Positions 8,484-17,712 of a stretch of DNA of 64,000 nt are shown here, one piece after another. Each line of letters starts with the position of its first letter. Positions within the stretch are counted from its first letter, which is position 1. Source of the DNA: Marinobacter sp. F3R08 (lineage in GTDB: Bacteria; Pseudomonadota; Gammaproteobacteria; Pseudomonadales; Oleiphilaceae); the NCBI RefSeq assembly GCF_018860425.1, contig NZ_JAHKPI010000025.1:528524-592523 (forward strand), given 5' to 3'. The notes below the pieces were generated by a model. That model had not been told where the DNA came from. It saw only the letters and a program-made list of their open reading frames with translations, and ran no database searches. The translations under genes were made by a program, and so were the position numbers.

Positions 8484-9386
8484 GTGACCAGCCCCATTGA
8501 TGACCTACTCAGCGTTCGGGATTATCTCCGCTTCGCTTCTTCACAGTTTGCCGCTTCTCCTTTGTTCTTCGGTCACGGCACGGATAACGTCTGGGATGAG
8601 GCGGTTCAACTGGTTATGCGGAGCCTTCATCTCCCTCTGGAAAATAACACGGTATTCCTGGATGCCCGTCTTACCCGGCAGGAACGTGAGCTTATTCTGG
8701 ACCGGGTCCGTCGAAGAGTTGACGAGCGGGTACCTCTGGCTTATCTGTTGGGTGAAGCCTGGTTCATGGGGATGCCATTCCACGTGGATGAACGGGTACT
8801 TGTGCCGCGCTCTCCGATTGGCGAACTGATCGAAAACGGCTTTCAGCCCTGGTTGGCAGACAAGTCGGTTGACCGGATACTGGATCTCTGCACCGGAAGT
8901 GGATGTATCGGCATCGGGGCCGCTTCTGTGTTCCCCGAAGCGGAAGTTTATCTCTCGGATATTTCCGCTGAGGCCCTTGAAGTGGCTGAATCGAATATTG
9001 ACCTGCACGACGTCCGGGGCCGGGTTCATGCGGTGCAGTCCGATGTTTTCGAAAGTATTGAGGGCCGGTACGATGTCATCGTTAGTAACCCTCCGTATGT
9101 GGATGCTGAAGATCTATCGAGCATGCCAGACGAATACCGCCACGAGCCCGAGCTGGGTCTGGCTGCCGGAAAAGACGGCTTGGATATTGCTCACAGGATT
9201 ATTGCCGGTGCCGCCGACCACCTGAATCCCGGAGGCCTCCTGATTGTAGAAGTTGGTAACAGCTGGGTAGCGCTGGATGATGCCTATCCGGATCTGCCGC
9301 TGACCTGGCTGGAGTTTGATAACGGCGGCGATGGCGTGTTTCTCATTGCTGAGCCGGATTTGCGTCAGTGGCAAGCTTCCAATTAA
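8484..9386 (+). CDS. prmB: 50S ribosomal protein L3 glutamine N5-methyltransferase (PrmB)
   Basis: A 300-residue class I methyltransferase starting at a GTG with an AGGA ribosome site. It has the SAM-binding glycine loop [12 protein letters not shown] and the glutamine-methylating signature NPPY at 202-205. PrmB methylates a glutamine in ribosomal protein L3, while HemK/PrmC acts on release factors. The position directly before aroC is the usual one for prmB in gammaproteobacteria and supports PrmB over PrmC. Confidence 0.9.
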   Translation: MTSPIDDLLSVRDYLRFASSQFAASPLFFGHGTDNVWDEAVQLVMRSLHLPLENNTVFLDARLTRQERELILDRVRRRVDERVPLAYLLGEAWFMGMPFHVDERVLVPRSPIGELIENGFQPWLADKSVDRILDLCTGSGCIGIGAASVFPEAEVYLSDISAEALEVAESNIDLHDVRGRVHAVQSDVFESIEGRYDVIVSNPPYVDAEDLSSMPDEYRHEPELGLAAGKDGLDIAHRIIAGAADHLNPGGLLIVEVGNSWVALDDAYPDLPLTWLEFDNGGDGVFLIAEPDLRQWQASN

Positions 9387-9423
9387 TCTAATTTTTTAAT
9401 AAAGCTAAATAAGATACTGAATT

Positions 9424-10518
9424 ATGTCGGGAAATTCCTTCGGAAAACTGTTTACTGTCACTTCATTTGGTGAGAGCCATGGGCCTGCACTCGGGTGCAT
9501 TATTGATGGCTGCCCGCCAGGACTGGAGCTCTCGGAAGCGGATATGCAGCGGGATCTGGATCGCCGGAAACCGGGTACGTCCCGACACACGACCCAGCGC
9601 CGTGAGGCCGATGAGGTGAGAATTCTGTCCGGTGTATTCGAGGGCAAGACCACGGGTACGCCCATCGGTCTGTTGATTGAAAACACCGATCAGCGTTCCA
9701 AGGATTATTCCAAAATATCCGAACAGTTCCGCCCGGCTCATGCCGACTATACCTACATGCATAAGTACGGTGTTCGTGACTATCGCGGCGGTGGTCGCTC
9801 CTCGGCTCGGGAAACTGCTATGCGGGTAGCTGCCGGAGCAGTAGCACGGAAGTTCCTTGAGCAGCGGCTGGGTATCCGTATTCGCGGTTATCTGTCCCAG
9901 CTTGGACCTATCAAGGCGGAGAAACTGGACTGGGATCAGGTCCACAAGAATCCGTTCTTCTGCCCGGATGAAGCGAAGGTTGCCGAAATGGAAGCGTATA
10001 TGGATGCGCTCCGAAAGGAGGGTGACTCCATTGGTGCACGGATTAATGTCGTGGCAGAGGGCGTGCCACCAGGTCTGGGTGAACCGATTTTTGATCGCCT
10101 GGATGCGGATCTCGCCCATGCTCTGATGAGCATTAATGCGGTAAAGGGTGTGGAGATTGGGGCCGGTTTTGATTGCATTGAACAGAAAGGCACTGAACAC
10201 CGGGATGAACTGACACCCGAGGGGTTTCTGTCAAATAGTGCAGGTGGTGTACTGGGGGGCATTTCGTCCGGTCAGCCCATTGTTGCCAGTATTGCTCTTA
10301 AGCCCACGTCGAGTCTTCGCCTTCCGGGCCGGAGTATTGATGTGAGCGGGGAACCCTGTGAGGTGATTACCACCGGACGGCACGACCCCTGTGTCGGGAT
10401 TCGCGCGACGCCGATTGCAGAGGCAATGATGGCCATTGTGTTGATGGATCACTATCTGCGGCATCGTGGGCAGAATGCGGATGTTTCCGTATCTACGCCG
10501 GTGATTGGGCAGCTGTAA
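9424..10518 (+). CDS. aroC: Chorismate synthase
   Basis: A 364-residue protein with the chorismate synthase signatures [18 protein letters not shown] at the N-terminus, [13 protein letters not shown] and [17 protein letters not shown]. It converts 5-enolpyruvylshikimate-3-phosphate to chorismate and needs reduced FMN. This is the last shared step before tryptophan, phenylalanine, tyrosine and folate. It lies 37 bases downstream of prmB, with an AT-rich, weak ribosome-binding region. The pathway's first enzyme, DAHP synthase, is at about 38 kb in this window. Confidence 0.95.
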   Translation: MSGNSFGKLFTVTSFGESHGPALGCIIDGCPPGLELSEADMQRDLDRRKPGTSRHTTQRREADEVRILSGVFEGKTTGTPIGLLIENTDQRSKDYSKISEQFRPAHADYTYMHKYGVRDYRGGGRSSARETAMRVAAGAVARKFLEQRLGIRIRGYLSQLGPIKAEKLDWDQVHKNPFFCPDEAKVAEMEAYMDALRKEGDSIGARINVVAEGVPPGLGEPIFDRLDADLAHALMSINAVKGVEIGAGFDCIEQKGTEHRDELTPEGFLSNSAGGVLGGISSGQPIVASIALKPTSSLRLPGRSIDVSGEPCEVITTGRHDPCVGIRATPIAEAMMAIVLMDHYLRHRGQNADVSVSTPVIGQL

Positions 10519-10685
10519 CGCGTGCTTGAATCTCAGGTGGAACACCTTTGGCGAGGGTGGCCTTCCAGAAAGCGTTCTTGAAGCCGTTCCTGTGCGGCTT
10601 GGTTGCGATATTCATGGCACTGTGAAGTGGGGCCATCTTGACCAAAGTCGCCAAGCCTTTTCTATAGACGGGCAGAGGTTCAGCT

Positions 10686-11834
10686 ATTTACTTTCGACTC
10701 TCCAACCTCTATTTCTGGTTCTTCGCACTTCTCGGTGGGCTCCTGCCGTATTGGTCTCTCTATCTTGAAGGGCAGGGATTTTCCTACCTCCAGATCGCCA
10801 CGCTCATGGCGACCATTCAACTCACTAAAATCGTTGCCCCCAGTGTTTGGGGCTGGTTAGGGGATAAAACCGGCCAGAGGGTTCGGTTGGTTCGCTTCGG
10901 GGCCATTACCGGTTCTCTGTTTTTCGGCGGGGTCTTCCTTGAGCCAGGGTTCTATGGACTGTTGTTGGTGATGCTGGTATTCACGTTTTTCTGGAATGCG
11001 ATTCTGCCGCTTTATGAGGTGATCACACTTCGCGCCCTGGGAGATCAGAAGGAAAAGTACGGCCGCATCCGACTCTGGGGCTCCGTTGGGTTTATTGGTG
11101 CCGTGGCACTGGTTGGTGGTTTGCTGGAGTTGGTGCCGATTCAGAGTCTTCCGTGGCTATTGCTGCCAGTATTTGCGGGGATAGCTCTATCATCTTTTCT
11201 GGTGCCCGCAGAGCCGGGGGAGCGAAAGCCGCCGGCACCGAAAGGCAGTCTGAAGGTAATCGTCACGCACCCGGCGGTGGTGACCTTCTTCCTGATGAAC
11301 TTCCTGCTTCAGGTATCCCATGGCGCCTACTACACCTTCTTCAGTATCCATCTGGAGCAGCACGGTTACAGTAAGTTGTCGATTGGTTTGTTGTGGTCTC
11401 TGGGCGTTTTTGCAGAGATCGGCGTGTTTCTGATCATGCACAGGTTGACACGTTATTTCTCGGTACGACAGATTGCGATGGGTGCACTGACACTTACCCT
11501 GATTCGATGGATCCTGATTGCGGAAGTCACCGATGTTGTTGCGGTGCTACTGTTTGCGCAGCTGTTGCACGCAGCTTCTTACGGGGCGCTGCATGCGATT
11601 TCGGTCCAGTACATTCAGGGTTATTTTGGAAAGCACCATCATGGCCAGGGGCAGGCCTTGTACAGCGGGCTTACGTTTGGGGCAGGCGGCGCGCTGGGTG
11701 CCTGGTTATCGGGCTTTCTGGTCGATGGATTCAACACCTCTGCAGCCTTCTTGGGCGGTGCCGCCGCGACAGCCATTGCGATCGTAATTACCTGGCGGGG
11801 GCTTCGGCCGCCGCCCGTGCATGAGGGAGGCTGA
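10686..11834 (+). CDS. MFS transporter, HcaT-like, with apparent ATT start codon
   Basis: A 12-helix major facilitator of about 382 residues, resembling the 3-phenylpropionate-permease (HcaT) family, which has about 379. The first ATG in frame (10806) would remove the whole first helix: the upstream codons continue IYFRLSNLYFWFFALLGG, a typical family N-terminus. The frame is closed by a TAG at 10665-10667, and no ATG, GTG or TTG lies between that stop and 10806. An ATT at 10686 stands 7 bases after a GAGG ribosome site, so I take it as the start. The alternative is a sequence error. The substrate is unknown. Confidence 0.72.
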   Translation: MYFRLSNLYFWFFALLGGLLPYWSLYLEGQGFSYLQIATLMATIQLTKIVAPSVWGWLGDKTGQRVRLVRFGAITGSLFFGGVFLEPGFYGLLLVMLVFTFFWNAILPLYEVITLRALGDQKEKYGRIRLWGSVGFIGAVALVGGLLELVPIQSLPWLLLPVFAGIALSSFLVPAEPGERKPPAPKGSLKVIVTHPAVVTFFLMNFLLQVSHGAYYTFFSIHLEQHGYSKLSIGLLWSLGVFAEIGVFLIMHRLTRYFSVRQIAMGALTLTLIRWILIAEVTDVVAVLLFAQLLHAASYGALHAISVQYIQGYFGKHHHGQGQALYSGLTFGAGGALGAWLSGFLVDGFNTSAAFLGGAAATAIAIVITWRGLRPPPVHEGG

Positions 11835-11837
11835 ACG

Positions 11838-12710
11838 TCAGGCACATTCCTCTTCATGCACAATATCCAGCAACGCTTTGGCCGCGTTGCTGAGTTGTCG
11901 TCCGGAGAGGCCGATTCCCCCGAGCACCCGCCATACCGGATTGTCCACTTCAAGAACTCTCAGGCTGTCGTCAACCATGCGCAGGGGGAGAACGCTCCAG
12001 CCCAAGCCCACACTGGTCATCATTTTGATGGTTTCCAGATAGTTGGTGGGCATTTGTGGCCTCAGATGCAGATTCGCCTCCAGAAACAGCCGGCTTACAA
12101 CCCGATATGTCGCGGTGCTGGTGTCAGGCAACAGGGCCGGATGATCGGCTAGATCCGGCAGCGCAGGATCCTTCAGTGACGACAGAGGGTGCTCTGCGCT
12201 TGCTACAAACACCATGCGGTCTGGCCATTGAGCAAAAACCTGAAAACTCGGTTCCATGCTGTCGCTCAGTGTCACAAATGCGAGCTCGGCGTTCCGCTTC
12301 CGCATCTGCTCATAGGCTGCATCGGATTCCATGAACTGAAGATTGATGGAGACCTGCGGGTATTCCCGCTTGAACCGGCGCAACCAGTTTGGCAGATGGT
12401 GCAGGCCGATGTGGTGGCTGGCGATGATCTGAAGTTCCCCTTCCACCTGCCTGGAATCGGGTGACAGTGACACCCGGGCATTATGGATTTCGTCCAGTAT
12501 CTTCCGGGCATGGGGAAGCAAGCGGCTGCCGGCGTCGGTCAGTCGGATCTGACGGTGGCTCCGGTCAATGAGGCTGGTGCCCAACTGGTTTTCCAGGGTG
12601 GCAAGGCGTTTCGAGATTGCCGGTTGTGTCAGGTGCAGGGATTCTGCCGCTTCCGAAAACGAGCCCTGATCAACGATGGTCAAGAAAGCCTTTAATGCGT
12701 TTGAGTCCAT
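11838..12710 (-). CDS. LysR-type transcriptional regulator, divergent from leuC
   Basis: A 290-residue LysR-family regulator. The N-terminal winged helix-turn-helix is clear (FLTIVDQGSFSEAAESLHLT, then PAISKRLATLE), followed by a periplasmic-binding-like effector domain from about residue 90. It is divergently transcribed from leuCDB across 224 bases. The same arrangement occurs in Pseudomonas, which makes it a candidate regulator of leucine biosynthesis; the effector is not known from sequence. Its C-terminus converges on the MFS gene, with the two stops only 3 bases apart. Confidence 0.9.
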   Translation of the reverse strand: MDSNALKAFLTIVDQGSFSEAAESLHLTQPAISKRLATLENQLGTSLIDRSHRQIRLTDAGSRLLPHARKILDEIHNARVSLSPDSRQVEGELQIIASHHIGLHHLPNWLRRFKREYPQVSINLQFMESDAAYEQMRKRNAELAFVTLSDSMEPSFQVFAQWPDRMVFVASAEHPLSSLKDPALPDLADHPALLPDTSTATYRVVSRLFLEANLHLRPQMPTNYLETIKMMTSVGLGWSVLPLRMVDDSLRVLEVDNPVWRVLGGIGLSGRQLSNAAKALLDIVHEEECA

Positions 12711-12823
12711 GCCTGTGATTCCAGGTTACAACATTTGGTAAAAAACCTGCCGGGGATTGAGTGTTCAGAACACGCCAGCAAGCACATTTTTCAATGCGTT
12801 CGTCAGGGAATCTTAAAGTATAA

Positions 12824-12831
12824 CCAATTGG
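12824..12831. promoter_or_regulatory. Possible LysR operator core in the regulator/leuC intergenic region
   Basis: A CCAATTGG palindrome sits centrally in the 224-base divergent region, directly followed by a GCATGC palindrome that shares one G (12831-12836). It lies about 25 bases upstream of the leuC -35. Position and symmetry suit a LysR-type binding site, but no full T-N11-A consensus with extended arms is evident. Confidence 0.3.
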
Positions 12832-12855
12832 CATGCGATAGATGAAAAACATGAA

Positions 12856-12885
12856 TTGAAGTTATTTATGCGCGGGCGGTAAAAT
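12856..12885 (+). promoter_or_regulatory. Probable sigma-70 promoter of leuCDB
   Basis: A -35 TTGAAG (12856-12861) and a -10 TAAAAT (12880-12885) are separated by 18 bases, with the leuC start 49 bases downstream. No leucine-rich leader peptide fits in between, so there is no sign of classic leu attenuation. Confidence 0.55.
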
Positions 12886-12934
12886 GTCCTCAACATGAGT
12901 GATAACCAGAAACCCCCAGAGAGTGAGAGAGAAC

Positions 12935-14353
12935 ATGGCGGGCAAGACTTTATACGACAAATTGTGGGACGACCATCTTGTAAAGCAGCGGGATGACGGT
13001 TCCGCCCTGATCTACATTGATCGTCAGTTGCTGCACGAAGTGACATCACCCCAGGCATTTGAAGGGCTGCGTCTGGCTGGACGCAAGCCGTGGCGGATTG
13101 ATGCAAATATAGCAACGCCAGACCATAACGTCCCCACGACCGACCGCGATCGCGGCGTTGACGGTATCGTAGATCCGGTCTCGCGGATTCAGGTGGAAAC
13201 CCTGGATAAGAACTGCGATGAATTTGGCATTCTTGAATTCAAGATCAAGGATCAGCGCCAGGGTATCGTACACGTCATCGGGCCAGAGCAGGGCGCAACC
13301 TTACCAGGCATGAGCATCGTCTGTGGGGACTCCCATACCTCTACCCATGGGGCGTTTGGCTGTCTGGCTCATGGCATTGGCACCAGTGAAGTTGAGCATG
13401 TATTGGCGACTCAGTGTCTGGTTCAGAAGAAAATGAAAAACATGCTGGTGAAGGTCAACGGCACGTTGGGTTCGGGCGTCACGGGCAAGGATGTGGTGCT
13501 GGCCATCATTGGCAAGATTGGCACGGCTGGCGGAACCGGCTATGCCATCGAGTTTGGCGGTGAGGCCATCCGGGGCCTTAGCATGGAAGGTCGAATGACC
13601 ATCTGCAACATGTCCATCGAGGCAGGTGCACGGGTTGGTATGGTTGCCGTTGACGATACCACCATCGAGTATGTTCGTGGTCGGCCGTTTTCACCAGAAG
13701 GTGAGCAATGGGATTCCGCTGTGAATTACTGGCGGTCCCTGCACAGCGATGATGATGCGGAATTCGACAAAGTGGTTGAGCTGGAAGGCTCTGAGATCAA
13801 GCCGCAGGTAAGTTGGGGTACATCCCCTGAAATGGTGGTCGGCGTTGACGGAAATGTTCCTGATCCTGACAAAGAGCAGGATCCGATCAAACGCGAAGGT
13901 ATTGTGCGGGCTCTTAAGTACATGGGCCTGCAAGCAAACATGCCGATTACCGATATCAAGCTGGATCGGGTGTTTATCGGCTCTTGCACAAATAGCCGGA
14001 TCGAGGATCTGCGTGAGGCTGCTGCCGTAGTTAAGGGGCGCAAGGTGTCTCCAATTCTGAAACAGGCCATGGTTGTGCCTGGTTCCGGACTGGTTAAGGC
14101 CCAGGCGGAACAGGAGGGTCTGGATAAGATCTTTCTTGAGGCCGGTCTGGAATGGCGTGATCCGGGTTGTTCCATGTGCCTGGCCATGAATGCTGACAAA
14201 CTGGGGCAGGGTGAGCATTGTGCTTCCACCTCAAACCGGAACTTCGAAGGCCGTCAGGGCTTTGGTGGGCGAACCCATCTGGTTAGCCCGGCTATGGCTG
14301 CGGCTGCAGCGGTGACGGGCCACTTTGTTGATGTCCGTGAGTTGATGAACTGA
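12935..14353 (+). CDS. leuC: 3-isopropylmalate dehydratase large subunit
   Basis: A 472-residue aconitase-family protein. The ATG at 12935 gives the usual N-terminus ([14 protein letters not shown]); an in-frame GTG at 12899 would add 12 unlikely residues. The three iron-sulfur ligands are present: Cys351 (GSCTNSR), Cys412 and Cys415 (CSMC), spaced as in E. coli LeuC. With LeuD it isomerises 2-isopropylmalate to 3-isopropylmalate in leucine synthesis. It is the first gene of leuC-leuD-leuB, 16 bases before leuD. Confidence 0.96.
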   Translation: MAGKTLYDKLWDDHLVKQRDDGSALIYIDRQLLHEVTSPQAFEGLRLAGRKPWRIDANIATPDHNVPTTDRDRGVDGIVDPVSRIQVETLDKNCDEFGILEFKIKDQRQGIVHVIGPEQGATLPGMSIVCGDSHTSTHGAFGCLAHGIGTSEVEHVLATQCLVQKKMKNMLVKVNGTLGSGVTGKDVVLAIIGKIGTAGGTGYAIEFGGEAIRGLSMEGRMTICNMSIEAGARVGMVAVDDTTIEYVRGRPFSPEGEQWDSAVNYWRSLHSDDDAEFDKVVELEGSEIKPQVSWGTSPEMVVGVDGNVPDPDKEQDPIKREGIVRALKYMGLQANMPITDIKLDRVFIGSCTNSRIEDLREAAAVVKGRKVSPILKQAMVVPGSGLVKAQAEQEGLDKIFLEAGLEWRDPGCSMCLAMNADKLGQGEHCASTSNRNFEGRQGFGGRTHLVSPAMAAAAAVTGHFVDVRELMN

Positions 14354-14369
14354 TCCACAGGAGAGAACC

Positions 14370-15020
14370 ATGCGCGCATTTACGCAACACCAGGGCGTCG
14401 TCGCCCCCATGGACCGGTCCAATGTGGATACGGACATGATTATTCCAAAACAGTTTCTGAAGTCCATCAAGCGCACAGGCTTCGGGCCAAACCTGTTTGA
14501 TGAGCTGCGTTATCTGGATGAGGGCAGGCCGGATCAGGACTGTTCCACTCGTCCAATCAACCCGGATTTTGTCCTGAATCAGGACCGCTACAAGAGCGCC
14601 AGTGTATTGTTGGCGCGTCGCAATTTTGGTTGTGGTTCAAGTCGTGAACACGCTCCCTGGGCGCTGGAGGATTACGGCTTTCGGGTGATTATTGCTCCGA
14701 GCTTTGCCGATATTTTCTATAACAATTGCTTTAAGAATGGTTTGTTACCAATTGTTATTAAAGAGGAAGTTATCGACAGATTGTTCCAGGAAGTGGAGCA
14801 GAACGAAGGCTATGAGTTGTCGGTTGATCTGGAAGCCAGAACTGTTACTACGCCATCAGGAGAAACCTTCACCTTCGAGGTGGACGACTTCCGAAGACAC
14901 TGTTTGCTCAATGGTCTGGATGATATCGGTGTCACTCTGGAAGATGCGGAGTGGATTCAGTCGTATGAACAAAGCCGTCGAAAAACCGCGCCCTGGTTGT
15001 TTGGTGCTGGTGGCCAATGA
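14370..15020 (+). CDS. leuD: 3-isopropylmalate dehydratase small subunit
   Basis: A 216-residue swivel-domain subunit, normal for the family (about 201-215). It contains the signatures [17 protein letters not shown] and [15 protein letters not shown]. It pairs with LeuC to form the active site of isopropylmalate isomerase. The ribosome site AGGAGAGAA precedes the ATG, and the gene follows leuC directly. Confidence 0.96.
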   Translation: MRAFTQHQGVVAPMDRSNVDTDMIIPKQFLKSIKRTGFGPNLFDELRYLDEGRPDQDCSTRPINPDFVLNQDRYKSASVLLARRNFGCGSSREHAPWALEDYGFRVIIAPSFADIFYNNCFKNGLLPIVIKEEVIDRLFQEVEQNEGYELSVDLEARTVTTPSGETFTFEVDDFRRHCLLNGLDDIGVTLEDAEWIQSYEQSRRKTAPWLFGAGGQ

Positions 15021-15079
15021 TCTTGTTGGGTTATGCCGAGGCATGATCCAACCGCAACCGAATTGAACAAGGAACAGAC

Positions 15080-16153
15080 ATGTCCAGAACAGTTTTAATG
15101 CTCCCCGGCGATGGTATAGGGCCGGAGATTGTCTCTGAAGCCGAAAAGGTGCTTCACAAAGTCAATGATCAGTTCAGTCTTGGCCTGCGCTTCGAGTCCG
15201 GACTTGTTGGCGGAGCGGCTATTGATGAGACCGATAGTCCGCTTCCGGATGAGACGCTGGAAAAGGCTACCAGGGCGGATGCCATCCTGCTTGGTGCTGT
15301 TGGTGGCCCGAAATGGGACAGCCTCCCGATGGCCAAGCGTCCCGAGAAAGGGCTGCTGGGCTTGCGTTCCAATCTGGAGTTGTTTGCCAACCTCCGACCG
15401 GCGATTCTGTATCCGCAACTGGCTTCGGCGTCTTCGCTGAAGCCGGAAGTGGTGTCCGGGCTGGATATCATGATTGTGCGGGAGCTGACCGGCGGTATTT
15501 ACTTCGGGCAGCCTCGGGGCGTCCGGGAGCTTGAAAGCGGTGAGCGCCAGGGCTACAACACTTATGCCTACACCGAATCGGAAATTCGTCGTATTGGCCG
15601 GGTTGCCTTTGAGGCCGCGCAGCAGAGAGGCAAGAAGCTGTGCTCTGTGGATAAGGCGAACGTGCTGGAAGTCACTGTCTTGTGGCGGGAAATCATGAAC
15701 GATCTGTGCCGGGAGTATCCGGATGTGGAGTTGTCCCATATGTACGTGGATAACGCTGCTATGCAGCTGGTTCGGGCCCCCAAACAGTTCGACGTGATTG
15801 TGACTGGTAACATGTTTGGTGATATTCTGTCGGACGAAGCGGCTATGCTCACCGGTTCTATCGGCATGTTGCCTTCGGCGTCACTGAACTCTGAAAAGCA
15901 GGGGATGTATGAACCCTGCCACGGTTCTGCGCCGGATATTGCCGGGCAGGGTATTGCTAATCCGCTGGCCACAATCCTCAGTGCCGCCATGATGTTGCGG
16001 TACAGTCTGAATGAGGAAAAAGCAGCTGAAGCCATTGAAGCGGCGGTCAGTAATGTTTTGGATCAGGGGCTGCGAACCGCAGACATCATGTCTGAGGGCG
16101 CAAAGAAAGTCTCCACTCGGGAAATGGGTGAGGCCGTTCTGGCTGCGCTCTGA
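15080..16153 (+). CDS. leuB: 3-isopropylmalate dehydrogenase
   Basis: A 357-residue NAD-dependent beta-decarboxylating dehydrogenase. The N-terminus ([14 protein letters not shown]) and the metal and substrate signature [19 protein letters not shown] are diagnostic. The region [14 protein letters not shown] belongs to the isopropylmalate branch rather than isocitrate or tartrate dehydrogenases. It oxidises 3-isopropylmalate to 2-ketoisocaproate after decarboxylation. It lies 59 bases after leuD with an AAGGAA ribosome site. Confidence 0.96.
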   Translation: MSRTVLMLPGDGIGPEIVSEAEKVLHKVNDQFSLGLRFESGLVGGAAIDETDSPLPDETLEKATRADAILLGAVGGPKWDSLPMAKRPEKGLLGLRSNLELFANLRPAILYPQLASASSLKPEVVSGLDIMIVRELTGGIYFGQPRGVRELESGERQGYNTYAYTESEIRRIGRVAFEAAQQRGKKLCSVDKANVLEVTVLWREIMNDLCREYPDVELSHMYVDNAAMQLVRAPKQFDVIVTGNMFGDILSDEAAMLTGSIGMLPSASLNSEKQGMYEPCHGSAPDIAGQGIANPLATILSAAMMLRYSLNEEKAAEAIEAAVSNVLDQGLRTADIMSEGAKKVSTREMGEAVLAAL

Positions 16154-16282
16154 AGGTCAGGCCCTGGCCACTAAATCCGAGACCCGACGGCGACGGGATG
16201 CAGTCGCCGCGGGATCATCCATCCTGTCCCTGCCAGCGATAAAGGCAGCGGGCGGGCATAAAACGAGGTCTAAAGATCGCAC

Positions 16283-17398
16283 ATGAAGCGAGTTGGACTT
16301 GTAGGTTGGCGTGGCATGGTGGGTTCTGTCCTCATGCAGCGCATGCGAGAAGAAAACGATTTCGCCGATATCGAACCGGTCTTTTTTACCACGTCCCAGG
16401 CGGGTAAGCCGGCCCCTGATGTAGGGAAGGCTGATGTCCCGCCCCTGCAGGATGCGTTTGACGTCGATATTCTGAAAACCCTGGATGTGATTGTTACCTG
16501 TCAGGGCGGCGACTATACCAGTGCGGTTTACCAGAAGCTCCGCGACGCGGGTTGGGAAGGCTACTGGATTGATGCGGCATCCACGCTACGAATGGTTGAC
16601 CATTCAGTGATTGTTCTTGATCCGGTTAATCGCAATGTGATTGATGCAGCGCTTGATAAGGGCGTTAAGGATTACATTGGCGGCAACTGCACCGTCAGTC
16701 TGATGATGCTGGCTCTGGGAGGGTTGCTGGAACAGGACCTGATTGAGTGGGTGTCGCCTATGACCTACCAGGCGGCTTCCGGCTCTGGTGCCCAGAATAT
16801 GCGCGAGCTGCTTAATCAGATGGGCGAGCTGAACCAGAGCGTCAAGACTGAGCTGGACGATCCGTCCTCCGCCATTCTGGACATTGATCGCAAGGTAACT
16901 GAATCCATGCGTTCGGACGGGTTTCCGACCGAGCACTTCCAGGTGCCCTTGGCAGGCAGCCTTATTCCGTTTATCGACAAGCAACTTGACAACGGTATGA
17001 GCAAGGAAGAGTGGAAGGCGGGCGTTGAGACCAACAAGATTCTCGGTCGCTCCGGCAATCCGATTCCCATTGATGGCATTTGCGTGCGGATTGGTGCCAT
17101 GCGCTCCCACAGCCAGGCTCTGACCATCAAGCTGAAGAAAGATCTGCCGGTTGCTGAGATCGAGTCGATTCTTGCCAGGGCGAACGACTGGGTGAAAGTG
17201 ATTCCGAATGATCGCGATGCGACCATTGAGGAACTGACTCCCGCCAAGGTAACCGGCACGTTAAGTGTTCCGATTGGGCGGATTCGCAAGTTGGCCATGG
17301 GGCCGGAATACATCTCTGCGTTTACAGTAGGTGATCAGCTGCTGTGGGGTGCTGCCGAACCGCTACGCCGCATGCTTCGGATTCTTCAGGAGCGTTAA
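16283..17398 (+). CDS. asd: Aspartate-semialdehyde dehydrogenase
   Basis: A 371-residue enzyme of the gammaproteobacterial type. The NADP-binding start is [14 protein letters not shown], and the catalytic Cys136 lies in [10 protein letters not shown] (Cys135 in E. coli). It reduces aspartyl phosphate to aspartate semialdehyde, the branch point to lysine and diaminopimelate, threonine and methionine. It follows leuB after 129 bases that hold a weak hairpin (GGCGAC/GTCGCC). The leuB-asd-fimV order is shared with Pseudomonas. A strong terminator follows. Confidence 0.95.
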   Translation: MKRVGLVGWRGMVGSVLMQRMREENDFADIEPVFFTTSQAGKPAPDVGKADVPPLQDAFDVDILKTLDVIVTCQGGDYTSAVYQKLRDAGWEGYWIDAASTLRMVDHSVIVLDPVNRNVIDAALDKGVKDYIGGNCTVSLMMLALGGLLEQDLIEWVSPMTYQAASGSGAQNMRELLNQMGELNQSVKTELDDPSSAILDIDRKVTESMRSDGFPTEHFQVPLAGSLIPFIDKQLDNGMSKEEWKAGVETNKILGRSGNPIPIDGICVRIGAMRSHSQALTIKLKKDLPVAEIESILARANDWVKVIPNDRDATIEELTPAKVTGTLSVPIGRIRKLAMGPEYISAFTVGDQLLWGAAEPLRRMLRILQER

Positions 17399-17434
17399 AA
17401 ATTGTTACGCAGAGGCAATTAATGCCAACTGTGT

Positions 17435-17495
17435 CCGGTTTCGGGAAACCGGTGAAGGGGCGGAGGCTGATTTCAGGCTCCGCCCCTGTTATTTT
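17435..17495 (+). terminator. Double-hairpin terminator after asd
   Basis: First comes an 8-bp perfect inverted repeat (CCGGTTTC/GAAACCGG, 17435-17452). Then a GC-rich 9-bp stem (GGGGCGGAG/CTCCGCCCC, 17457-17486) with a paired CTG/CAG top, followed by TGTTATTTT. This is a good intrinsic terminator for the leu-asd transcripts. Confidence 0.8.
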
Positions 17496-17568
17496 CAAGA
17501 ACACTAGGTAGTTCCGCGCGATTGATAAAAAAATGGTGCAAGGATTGCGGCTGATTGATTGATAAAAG

Positions 17569-17590
17569 AGGTTTTATCAACAATACTTGC
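17569..17590. repeat. Inverted repeat TTGATAAAA upstream of fimV
   Basis: Perfect 9-base arms TTGATAAAA and TTTTATCAA around a GAGG loop, about 120 bases before the fimV start. A third copy of the arm is at 17522-17530. The TTGAT/ATCAA ends recall FNR/Anr boxes, but the 12-base separation is too long for one, so a different operator or an RNA hairpin is more likely. Confidence 0.5.
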
Positions 17591-17712
17591 CGGACTGAAA
17601 ATTAAAAAGAATATACAATAACGAGAATTATCCAGACGGAAGTCATCCAACCTCGTCCGATTCTGTTTGAAAGAGAGCAGTAACGAATAACGGAGACTGG
17701 AAAGGAAAAAGC

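Larger units (their letters stand above)
17399..17712. other. 314-base intergenic region between asd and fimV
   Basis: There is no gene here. The first 90 bases hold the asd terminator. The rest is AT-rich and forms the fimV upstream region: TTGATAAAA occurs at 17522-17530 and again at 17569-17577, where it is mirrored by its inverse at 17582-17590. A candidate -10 (TATACA) lies near 17612, with a TTGCCG 19 bases upstream, which is longer than ideal. An AAAGGA ribosome site precedes the fimV ATG. Confidence 0.6.

Noticed and set aside
10505..10768. 87-codon frame spanning the aroC end and MFS start
   Set aside because: It overlaps the true MFS reading frame in another phase and has no membrane or domain character.
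12886..12934. Leucine attenuator leader upstream of leuC
   Set aside because: The space between the likely promoter and leuC is too short, and no leucine-codon-rich small frame or terminator/antiterminator pair is seen.
12899..12934. Upstream GTG start for leuC
   Set aside because: It would add 12 residues not seen in LeuC proteins, and the ATG at 12935 has a proper purine-rich ribosome site.
17569..17590. Inverted repeat as an FNR/Anr box
   Set aside because: An FNR box needs TTGAT and ATCAA separated by 4 bases; here they are 12 apart.
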